Positions 7,028 through 12,936 of a DNA stretch of 13,921 nucleotides are shown in pieces. This DNA comes from Accumulibacter sp. Lineage in GTDB: Bacteria; Pseudomonadota; Gammaproteobacteria; Burkholderiales; Rhodocyclaceae. Both the position numbers and the translations under genes were made by a program. The stretch spans positions 1 to 13,921 of the forward strand of contig JAISDL010000006.1 in the NCBI GenBank assembly GCA_031264825.1. The letters run 5' to 3'. The notes under the pieces were generated by a model. It saw only the letters and a list, made by a program, of their open reading frames with translations, searched no databases and was not told where the DNA came from. The stretch's first letter is position 1, and each line of letters begins with the position of its first letter.

Positions 7028-7798
7028 GTGACGAAGATACTGGCGATTACCAACCAGAAGGGCGGCGTCGGAAAAACGACGACGGCGGTCAACCTGTCGG
7101 CGTGTCTGGCGGAGATCGGGCGGCGCGTGCTCCTGGTCGACCTCGACCCCCAGGGAAACGCGACGACGGGCTGCGGCGTCGTCAAGCGCGAAGCGATGCC
7201 GACCGTCTACGAAGTCCTGATCGGTCAGGCCGATTTCAATCAGGCGCGCGTTAAAACGGAATTCGGTTTCGACATCCTCCCGTCGAACCGCGAACTCGCC
7301 GGCGCGGAAATCGAACTGATCGACATCGACGGCCGCGAATTCCGGCTCCGTCAGGCGCTCGCGCCGATACTCACAGAATACGATTTCGTCATTATAGACT
7401 GCCCGCCGGCGCTCAACATGCTGACCGTCAACGGACTCACCGCCGCCGCCGCCGTCATGATCCCGATGCAGTGCGAATACTACGCGCTCGAAGGGCTGAC
7501 CGACCTCGTCACGACGCTCAAGAAAGTCCGGGGCAACCTGAACCGCGGCCTTGAAATCGAGGGCCTCCTGCGAACGATGTACGACCCGCGCTCGACGCTG
7601 ACCCAGCAAGTCTCCAACGAACTCGTCGAACACTTCGGACACAGGGTCTACAACACGATCGTCCCGCGCAACGTGCGCTTGGCCGAAGCGCCGTCCTACG
7701 GCAAACCCGTCATCGCCTTCGACAGAAACTCCAAGGGCGCGGTCGCGTACATGGCGCTCGCCGAAGAGATGCTCGCGCGCACGGACGCCAACGCGTGA
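7028..7798 (+). CDS. parA: Chromosome partitioning ATPase ParA (Soj)
   Basis: ParA is a dimerising ATPase that binds DNA non-specifically and moves ParB-parS complexes during origin segregation. The 256-residue length matches chromosomal ParA proteins, with no N-terminal HTH extension as in plasmid types. The deviant Walker A motif KGGVGKTT is at residues 11-18, with both signature Lys11 and Lys16 present. Walker A-prime VDLDPQGN follows at 37-44, and Walker B (VIIDCPP) lies near residue 120. The start is GTG, with GAGGAG six bases upstream. It sits in the usual rsmG-parA-parB order. It differs clearly from the ParA-like protein at 12933, which has a different length and motif details. Confidence 0.97.
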   Translation: MTKILAITNQKGGVGKTTTAVNLSACLAEIGRRVLLVDLDPQGNATTGCGVVKREAMPTVYEVLIGQADFNQARVKTEFGFDILPSNRELAGAEIELIDIDGREFRLRQALAPILTEYDFVIIDCPPALNMLTVNGLTAAAAVMIPMQCEYYALEGLTDLVTTLKKVRGNLNRGLEIEGLLRTMYDPRSTLTQQVSNELVEHFGHRVYNTIVPRNVRLAEAPSYGKPVIAFDRNSKGAVAYMALAEEMLARTDANA

Positions 7799-7818
7799 GC
7801 GCGCACAGGAGCGGAACC

Positions 7819-8673
7819 ATGAAGCAAAGAGGGCTGGGAAAAGGGCTCGACGCCCTGCTCGCGGGAGACCGGGCGCCGAGCGCGGGAGGCGAGCGCCAGT
7901 CGAACCTCGCCGTCGACCGTCTGCGACCCGGAAAATACCAGCCGCGCACCCGGATGGAACCCGAATCGCTCGAAGAACTCGCCGCGTCGATCCGCGTTCA
8001 AGGGCTGATGCAACCGATCCTCGTCCGGCCGCTGAAGGGCGCGCCGGAAGAAGACGCCTACGAAATCGTCGCGGGAGAGCGCCGCTGGCGTGCGGCGAAG
8101 ATGGCGGGGCTTTCCGAGGTTCCGGCGCTCATCCGCGAAATTCCGGACGAATCGGCGCTCGCGATGGCGCTGATCGAAAACATCCAGCGTGAAAACCTCA
8201 ACCCGCTCGAAGAGGCGCAGGGCATACAACGGCTGATCGACGAGTTTTCGATGACGCAGCAGATGGCCGCCGACGCGGTCGGACGTTCGCGTCCGGCGGC
8301 GGCGAACCTCCTGCGCCTGTTGAAGCTGACGCCGCTCGTCCAGGAAATGCTGATGCGCGGCCGAATCGAGATGGGGCACGCGCGGGCGCTTCTGCCGCTC
8401 TCCGGCGAAATGCAGGTTCGGCTCGCGCAGCGCGTCGAACAGAAAAGGCTCTCGGTGCGCGAAGCCGAACTTCTCGCGCGCCGCGCGCTCGAACCGCCCA
8501 AAGACGCCGTTCACGCAAAACCCGACCGCGATGTTCTCAGGCTCCAGGAAGACCTCGCGGACCGAATCGGCGCGGACGTCAAAATACGCGCCAACAAAAA
8601 AGGCGCGGGAAAAATCGAAATCGAATTCGGCAACCTCGACCAACTCGACGGGATACTGAAGCGGATTAGGTAA
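7819..8673 (+). CDS. parB: Chromosome partitioning protein ParB (Spo0J), CTP-dependent clamp
   Basis: ParB loads at parS, closes as a CTP-bound clamp and stimulates ParA. The 284-residue protein has the N-terminal ParA-contacting segment RGLGKGLDALL (4-14), the CTP-binding boxes GERRWRA (86-92) and ENIQRENLNPLEEA (120-133), an HTH around 143-168 (FSMTQQMAADAVGRSRP) and a C-terminal dimerisation domain ending in LDGILKRIR. The start chosen is the ATG at 7819, because AGGAG (7807-7811) sits 7 nt upstream and the protein then begins like other ParB proteins. A GTG at 7795 overlapping the parA stop has no such support. No perfect parS palindrome (TGTTTCACGTGAAACA type) was found by eye. Confidence 0.97.
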   Translation: MKQRGLGKGLDALLAGDRAPSAGGERQSNLAVDRLRPGKYQPRTRMEPESLEELAASIRVQGLMQPILVRPLKGAPEEDAYEIVAGERRWRAAKMAGLSEVPALIREIPDESALAMALIENIQRENLNPLEEAQGIQRLIDEFSMTQQMAADAVGRSRPAAANLLRLLKLTPLVQEMLMRGRIEMGHARALLPLSGEMQVRLAQRVEQKRLSVREAELLARRALEPPKDAVHAKPDRDVLRLQEDLADRIGADVKIRANKKGAGKIEIEFGNLDQLDGILKRIR

Positions 8674-8720
8674 CAGGAGACAGATGTCAGGAGACGGGAG
8701 ACAGATAAAAACCGATCGGT
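8673..8720. repeat. 48-bp exact direct repeat, copy 1
   Basis: The segment is identical over 48 bp to 8932-8979. It begins within the parB stop codon with ACAGGAGACAGATGTC and ends with AAAAACCGATCGGT. Its first part is heptamer units on the purine strand. Its last part, CAGATAAAAACCGAT (8702-8716), also occurs with one change at 263-277. Confidence 0.9.
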
Positions 8721-8743
8721 ATTTCGTTGATTTTTTCTGGTGG

Positions 8744-8793
8744 CAACGCCGCCGCTATAACTGATCTGATTCCTGATCCCTGACATCTGATAC
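8744..8793. repeat. CAACGCC-plus-heptamer module shared with 509-549
   Basis: CAACGCCGCCGCT is followed by GATCTGATTCCTGAT and further CTGA-starting heptamers. The same order, with a few substitutions and a small gap, is found at 509-549 in the left intergenic region. Confidence 0.7.
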
Positions 8794-8898
8794 CCGTTTG
8801 GTCGGGAAACCGAACACAGCCCCGCGCGAAAATGACGGAGAAGACAGAGCGGCCTTCGGCCTTTGTAATCCGGCATCAGTAATCAGAGGGAGGAAATC

Positions 8899-8967
8899 AT
8901 GCGACAACAGACGACTGAGCACAGATCACAGACAGGAGACAGATGTCAGGAGACGGGAGACAGATAA
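8899..8967 (+). other. Micro-ORF with strong ribosome binding site (22 codons)
   Basis: GGAGG (8889-8893) lies 5 nt before an ATG that opens a 22-codon frame beginning MRQQTTEHRSQTGDR. The coding part runs through heptamer repeats, including copy 2 of the 48-bp direct repeat, and stops inside it. A second micro-ORF at 9060 starts with the same ATGCGA and shares TEHRSQ. They may be duplicated leader fragments of a lost gene rather than real peptides. Evidence for expression is absent. Confidence 0.2.
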
Positions 8968-8979
8968 AAACCGATCGGT
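8932..8979. repeat. 48-bp exact direct repeat, copy 2
   Basis: Identical to 8673-8720 over 48 bp, 259 bp downstream in the same orientation. Identity ends abruptly at both edges, which suggests a recent duplication or a mobile unit rather than slow drift. Confidence 0.9.
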
Positions 8980-9059
8980 TTTCATCTCTTCCCTGAAGTC
9001 TGACATCTGTCCGTTGCGTTGGGTATAACGATGTTCAGCTCAAGCTATAGGAGCAAGCC

Positions 9060-9134
9060 ATGCGATATCTGAATACTGAACACAGATCACAAAGCGAACG
9101 CAGTGAGCGTTCTGTCCTCTGTCCTCAGAGGTGA
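9060..9134 (+). other. Micro-ORF with strong ribosome binding site (24 codons)
   Basis: TAGGAG (9048-9053) lies 6 nt before an ATG opening a 24-codon frame that begins MRYLNTEHRSQ and ends in TGA at 9132-9134. That stop overlaps a GTG at 9131, which is in frame with the downstream SDR gene, so translational coupling is conceivable. The frame passes through heptamer units and the GAACGC hairpin. It shares ATGCGA and TEHRSQ with the micro-ORF at 8899. Confidence 0.2.
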
Positions 9135-9138
9135 GTAC

Positions 9139-9170
<32 letters not shown>

Positions 9171-9172
9171 AC

Positions 9173-10069
9173 GTGCAAACCATTCTTGTCGTCGGCTGCG
9201 GCGATATCGCGCGCCGCACGGCTCCGCTCCTGCTTGACCGTTACCGGATTTTCGCCTTGCTGCGCGCGTCGGAAGACTTCACGCTCTGGCGCGCGCGCGG
9301 CGTCCGCCCGATCGTCGGCGACCTCGACTTCGCGCCGAGCCTGCGTCGTCTAAGCGGAATTGCAGACAAAGTCCTCTACTTCGCCCCGCCGAAAAATTCC
9401 GGCGCGACCGACACGCGCGTACGTCGCCTGATCGCGGTGCTCTCGCGCGGCAAAAAGCGCGTCCGGCGCCTCGTCTATGTCAGCACCTGCGGCGTCTATG
9501 GGAACGCCGACGGCGCACGGATCGACGAAACCGCGCGTCTTTCCCCGCAAACCGACCGCGCGCGCCGCCGCGTCGACGCCGAACGTCGGCTGCGGCGCTT
9601 TGGCCGCGACAGCGGCGTTTGCGTGAGCATCCTGCGCGCGCCGGGAATCTACGCGTCCGACCGCCTGCCGTTCCAGCGCCTCAAAGACGCGACACCCGCG
9701 CTCACTGCCGACGACGACGTCCATACCAACCACATCCACGCCGATGACCTCGCGGCGCTCGTTTGCGCCGCGTTGCGTTACGGACGTCCCAACCGTTGCT
9801 ACAACGCAACCGACGACTCGGAAATGAAGATGGGCGACTATTACGACCTCGTCGCCGACCGCTTCGGTCTGCCGCGCGCGCCGCGCGTCTCGCGCGAGGA
9901 CGCGCAGCGAACGCTCACGCCGTCGCGCTTCTCGTTCATGCGCGAATCGCGGCGCGTCGACAACACGCGGATCAAGGTCGAACTCGGCGCGCGCCTCGCC
10001 TTTCCGCGCGTCGTCGACGGTGTCGAAGCCGCCTGGCGCGAACAAAGTCTTCGGCATGAAACCCCGTAA
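9173..10069 (+). CDS. NAD(P)-binding SDR-family epimerase/dehydratase-like protein
   Basis: The 298-residue product is an extended or atypical SDR. A Rossmann motif GCGDIA (residues 8-13) has Ala in place of the last Gly. APP (71-73) follows the fourth strand, and YVSTCGVYG (102-110) stands where the active-site Ser-Thr strand lies. NHIHADDLA (186-194) is the usual substrate-domain motif. The classical YxxxK pair is not evident, so catalysis is uncertain. Similar proteins with GCGD, VYG, NHIHxDDLA and DDSExKMGDYxD motifs are common in betaproteobacteria, by recollection, and are annotated only as SDR or NAD-dependent epimerase. The start is taken as GTG at 9173, just before QTILVVGCGD. A GTG at 9131 would add 14 residues encoded by the heptamer array. 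Neither start has a good ribosome binding site. Confidence 0.88.
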   Translation: MQTILVVGCGDIARRTAPLLLDRYRIFALLRASEDFTLWRARGVRPIVGDLDFAPSLRRLSGIADKVLYFAPPKNSGATDTRVRRLIAVLSRGKKRVRRLVYVSTCGVYGNADGARIDETARLSPQTDRARRRVDAERRLRRFGRDSGVCVSILRAPGIYASDRLPFQRLKDATPALTADDDVHTNHIHADDLAALVCAALRYGRPNRCYNATDDSEMKMGDYYDLVADRFGLPRAPRVSREDAQRTLTPSRFSFMRESRRVDNTRIKVELGARLAFPRVVDGVEAAWREQSLRHETP

Positions 10070-10114
10070 AGAGCGTCGGCATGGAAATCTACCTCTCTCT
10101 CCTTTCCCCGCGGA

Positions 10115-10134
10115 GGGCACGGCACGCCGTGCCC
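10115..10134. repeat. GGGCACGG palindrome
   Basis: GGGCACGG (10115-10122) and CCGTGCCC (10127-10134) form a perfect 8-bp stem with a 4-nt loop. GGGCACG-CGTGCCC palindromes are, from memory, a frequent extragenic repeat in many phyla. It could also serve as a weak terminator after the SDR gene. Confidence 0.65.
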
Positions 10135-10144
10135 CTGCAAAACA

Positions 10145-10170
10145 CCCCTTTCCCGAAAAGCGGAAGGGGG
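10145..10170. repeat. Second hairpin, CCCCTTTCC...GGAAGGGGG
   Basis: The 9-nt arms 10145-10153 and 10162-10170 pair with one G-T type mismatch around an 8-nt loop. It lies 10 bases after the GGGCACGG palindrome. The two may be one compound extragenic element. Confidence 0.5.
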
Positions 10171-10222
10171 ATCCACGAATCGGCACTCGTCCTCCAAATC
10201 ACTGACCTCTGAGTAAAAACGC

Positions 10223-11371
10223 ATGGAAAATTTTTTCGCACCCTGCCCGCGCGGCGTCGAAACGCTGCTTGAAGGAGAGTTCGACGCGCTCGAACTGAAA
10301 AACCTGAAAAGAGTCCCCGGAGGCGTGCACTTCGACTCCGACTGGCTGGGGTGCTACTCGGCCAACCTCTACTCGCGCATTGCGACGCGCGTTCTCTGGC
10401 GCGTCGCGCACGGCCCCTACGCCGTCGAGGACGACATCTACCGGCTGGCGAAAGACGTGCCGTGGCATCGCTTCTTTTCACCCGCGCAGACGATCCGCGT
10501 CGGCGTGACCGCCGTCAAAAGCCCGCTGAAGAGCCTCGAATTCATTACCCTGCGAATCAAGGACGCGGTCTGCGACCGCTTTCGCGCCGAGACCGGCCAG
10601 CGGCCCAGCGTCGATACGCGCGAAGCCGATATCCGCATCCACGCCTTCATCGACGCCGAGCGCTGTACGCTCTACATCGACACCTCGGGCGCGCCGCTTC
10701 ATCAGCGCGGCCTGCGCCGCAAGACCGTCGACGCGCCGCTCAAGGAAAACCTCGCCGCCGCCATCCTGCGCATGACCGGCTGGCGACCGGGGACGCCGCT
10801 CTACGACCCGATGTGCGGGAGCGGAACCTTTCTCCTCGAGGCGGTGCAAATCGCGTTCGGCATCGCGCCGGGCGCGAGCGGCCGGAGCTTCGGGTTTCAA
10901 CGCCTGAAGAATTTTCAGCCCGAAATCTGGAAAGTCGTGCTCGAAACCGCGCACGCGCGTGTAAGACCCATCCGCTTCGCGCAAATCTACGGCAGCGACT
11001 CGTCCCCCGTCGCACTGCGCGCGACGCTCGCCAACCTCGACCGCGCCGGCCTCTTGCCGGCGGTTTCGCTGAAACCCGGAGACATTCTCGACACCGACGC
11101 GCCGACGGAAACGCCGGGGACGCTGATCGCCAACCCGCCCTACGGAGAACGATTGTCTGAACTCGAAGAACTCGCCGCGTTCTACCCGCGCTTGGCGAGC
11201 GCGTTCAAACGCCGTTTCGCCGGCTGGGACTGCTGGCTGCTCAGCTCCGACACGCGCATGCCCAAACTCATGCGCCTCGCGCCGGGACGAAAAATTCCGC
11301 TTTTCAACGGCGGACTCGAATGCCGGCTCTACGAATTCAGGATGGTTTCCGGGAGCAACCGCACGAAGTGA
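10223..11371 (+). CDS. rlmL: THUMP-domain class I SAM-dependent RNA methyltransferase (RlmL-type)
   Basis: The family methylates N2 of G2445 in 23S rRNA. The 382-residue product has an N-terminal ferredoxin-like part (ENFFAPCPRGVETLL, 2-16), a THUMP domain at about 45-155, and a Rossmann methyltransferase domain with the SAM motif YDPMCGSGTFLLEA (194-207) and catalytic NPPYGER (304-310). The ending NGGLECRLYEF is also typical. E. coli RlmL is a fusion with a C-terminal RlmK half. That half is missing here, as in other stand-alone family members, so m7G2069 would need another enzyme. The assignment of the exact base is by homology. The ATG has no strong ribosome binding site. A strong hairpin follows the stop directly. 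Confidence 0.9.
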   Translation: MENFFAPCPRGVETLLEGEFDALELKNLKRVPGGVHFDSDWLGCYSANLYSRIATRVLWRVAHGPYAVEDDIYRLAKDVPWHRFFSPAQTIRVGVTAVKSPLKSLEFITLRIKDAVCDRFRAETGQRPSVDTREADIRIHAFIDAERCTLYIDTSGAPLHQRGLRRKTVDAPLKENLAAAILRMTGWRPGTPLYDPMCGSGTFLLEAVQIAFGIAPGASGRSFGFQRLKNFQPEIWKVVLETAHARVRPIRFAQIYGSDSSPVALRATLANLDRAGLLPAVSLKPGDILDTDAPTETPGTLIANPPYGERLSELEELAAFYPRLASAFKRRFAGWDCWLLSSDTRMPKLMRLAPGRKIPLFNGGLECRLYEFRMVSGSNRTK

Positions 11372-11372
11372 G

Positions 11373-11400
11373 AAAAAGCGGGCGCTTCGAAAACGCCCGC
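11373..11400. terminator. Hairpin terminator at the end of the rlmL-type gene, T-run on the minus strand side
   Basis: GCGGGCG (11378-11384) pairs with CGCCCGC (11394-11400) around a 9-nt loop. Five A residues (11373-11377) precede the stem, so the classical stem plus U-tract reads in the minus direction. It begins 2 bases after the plus-strand stop codon. It may end plus-strand transcription as a stem only, or block minus-strand transcription into the gene. Confidence 0.55.
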
Positions 11401-11509
11401 GCCGACAGCGATTCAAAGCCCATCGCCCAAGCTGGATTTCGATTGCCGTCGCCACATTGAAAGTTTGTTGTACTATCCTCTCGTTGTTTGACCACGATTG
11501 GCTACCCTC

Positions 11510-11734
11510 ATGCCCACAAGCCGCAAAGAAGGCGAAATTCTCACCATCGAGCTGGTCGCCGACGCACTGAAGCTCACGGAGCGCACACGCCACCGGCTCG
11601 TCGGTGCCGAGAAGATTCCAACCCTCGGGCTTGGCGAAACGCGCCGCTTCTCGCGCATCGACCTCGGTCACCGGGCGACCGGCCACACTGTCAAATCCGT
11701 GCAAGCTTCGTTTTTCGAGGAGTGCCGGGCATGA
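11510..11734 (+). CDS. Small excisionase/MerR-like HTH DNA-binding protein
   Basis: Starting at the ATG at 11510, the protein has 74 residues. Residues 10-54 follow the winged-helix pattern of excisionase-type proteins: ILTIELVADALKLTERTRHRL corresponds to the two HTH helices, and KIPTLGLGETRRFSRIDL to the wing and final helix seen as KLPAxxxGxxxRFRRxDL in the family. No enzyme domain is present. A TTG at 11498 is a less likely start. Its TGA overlaps the ATG of the next gene (ATGA, 11731-11734), so the two should be translated together. It is probably the regulator or DNA-targeting part of the three-gene cassette. The upstream 126 bp carries no convincing promoter, though TACTAT at 11471-11476 resembles a -10 box. 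Confidence 0.75.
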   Translation: MPTSRKEGEILTIELVADALKLTERTRHRLVGAEKIPTLGLGETRRFSRIDLGHRATGHTVKSVQASFFEECRA

Positions 11735-12936
11735 GTCATTTCAGCGATCGGGAATTGGAAAAGCTCGTAGTCGAGCTCGAATCGGATCGGGTCGAGCGCA
11801 AGGAATCCATGCAGGGCAAATCGCCGGAAGCCGTACGCGAGGCCGTTTGCGCCTTTGCCAACGATCTTCCGGGGCACGGAACGCCGGGGGTGGTCTTTAT
11901 CGGCGTACACGACCCATCCGGTACGCCCGTCGAGGGCTTTGCCGTCACTGACGCGCTGTTGCGCCAACTGGCGGACATCAAGACCGACGGCAATATCGTG
12001 CCGCCGCCGTCCCTGCTGGTCGAAAAACGCGTATTGTACGGGAGCGACGTGGCCGTGGTCGTCGTGTTGCCCTGCGATACCCCGCCGGTGCGATACAAAG
12101 GTCGCATCCATGTGCGATGGGGACCGCGCCGGGGCTTGGCGACCGCCCAGGATGAACGCATCTTGAACGAGCGCCGCCGCCACCGCGATCGGCCATTCGA
12201 CGTGCAACCCATGCGCGATTCGGTTTTGGACGACCTGGATCGCTTGCGTTTCGAGCAGGAATATCTGCCGTCGCTCGTCGCCCGCGACGTGCTGGAAGCC
12301 AACGAACGCAGCCATGAACAGAAACTTGCGGCGACGAAGATGGTGCTGGGCGACAACGAACCGATACCGACGGTACTGGGGTTGCTGGTGATCGGCAAAT
12401 CCCCCGCAGACTGGATACCCGGCGCCTACACGCAATTCCTGCGGCTGGCGGGCAATGACCTTGCGGCTCCCGTTGTCGATGAAGAAGCGATTTACGGCAC
12501 GGTCTCCGACCAGATCCGCAGAATCGAAGAAAAACTTTCCGCGCATAACCTGCGCGGCGTGCGATTTACCGATGTAATCACCGAGGAGTGCCGGGAAGCC
12601 TACCCGATCGAGGCCTTGCGTCAATTGGTACGCAACGCCTATATGCACCGGAGTTATGAGGCGACAAACGCTCCAATCCGGGTGTATTGGTTCGAAGACC
12701 GCATCGAAATCCATAACGCGGGCGGCCCCTACGGCAGTGTGACGATGGAGAACTTCGGGCAGCCCGGCATCGTGGATTATCGCAATCCCAATCTGGCCGA
12801 AGCCTTGCGCGCGCTGGGTTACGTGCAGCGATTCGGCGCGGGAATCGGCATCGCGCGCAAAATGCTGGGCGAGCGTCTGGATTTCGAGGTGCAACCCGGC
12901 GTGGTAGCGGCCATCGTTCGCGGAGAAATACCATGA
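11731..12936 (+). CDS. Schlafen/AlbA_2 domain and GHKL-type ATPase protein
   Basis: This 401-residue protein begins with an AlbA_2 (Schlafen-like) domain at about residues 16-135: RVERKESM (20-27), VVFIGVHD (54-61) and YKGRIHVRWG (122-131) are its typical strands. A C-terminal HATPase_c_4 (RecG C-terminal-like, COG2865) domain covers about 290-375, with an N-box-like EALRQLVRNAYMHR (294-307), DRIEIHNAGG (323-332) and GAGIGIA (369-375). Such proteins are generally called predicted transcriptional regulators or ATP-binding proteins, and AlbA_2 occurs in RNA-cleaving and defence proteins. AGGAG (11718-11722) sits 8 nt before the ATG. An open frame extends upstream to 11488, but it overlaps the HTH gene and has no domain. 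The stop overlaps the ParA-like start (ATGA). Confidence 0.85.
   Translation: MSHFSDRELEKLVVELESDRVERKESMQGKSPEAVREAVCAFANDLPGHGTPGVVFIGVHDPSGTPVEGFAVTDALLRQLADIKTDGNIVPPPSLLVEKRVLYGSDVAVVVVLPCDTPPVRYKGRIHVRWGPRRGLATAQDERILNERRRHRDRPFDVQPMRDSVLDDLDRLRFEQEYLPSLVARDVLEANERSHEQKLAATKMVLGDNEPIPTVLGLLVIGKSPADWIPGAYTQFLRLAGNDLAAPVVDEEAIYGTVSDQIRRIEEKLSAHNLRGVRFTDVITEECREAYPIEALRQLVRNAYMHRSYEATNAPIRVYWFEDRIEIHNAGGPYGSVTMENFGQPGIVDYRNPNLAEALRALGYVQRFGAGIGIARKMLGERLDFEVQPGVVAAIVRGEIP

Noticed and set aside
4409..7642. Very long open frame (1077 codons) on the minus strand
   Set aside because: It lies opposite mnmG, rsmG and parA and is an arginine-rich shadow caused by high third-position GC. It shows no domain and no start signal.
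7696..8643. 315-codon minus-strand frame opposite parB
   Set aside because: It is antisense to a clearly conserved gene and has low-complexity, Arg/Phe-rich content.
11401..11497. tRNA or attachment site at the edge of the right accessory cassette
   Set aside because: No cloverleaf, CCA end or tRNA 3' motif could be found by eye, and there is no integrase in the window.
10478..11704. 408-codon minus-strand frame opposite the rlmL-type gene and the HTH gene
   Set aside because: It crosses two convincing plus-strand genes and a hairpin, with no domain seen.
11488..11730. N-terminal extension of the AlbA_2 protein
   Set aside because: The frame is open, but the extension overlaps the HTH gene, has no domain, and the ATG at 11731 has a good ribosome binding site.
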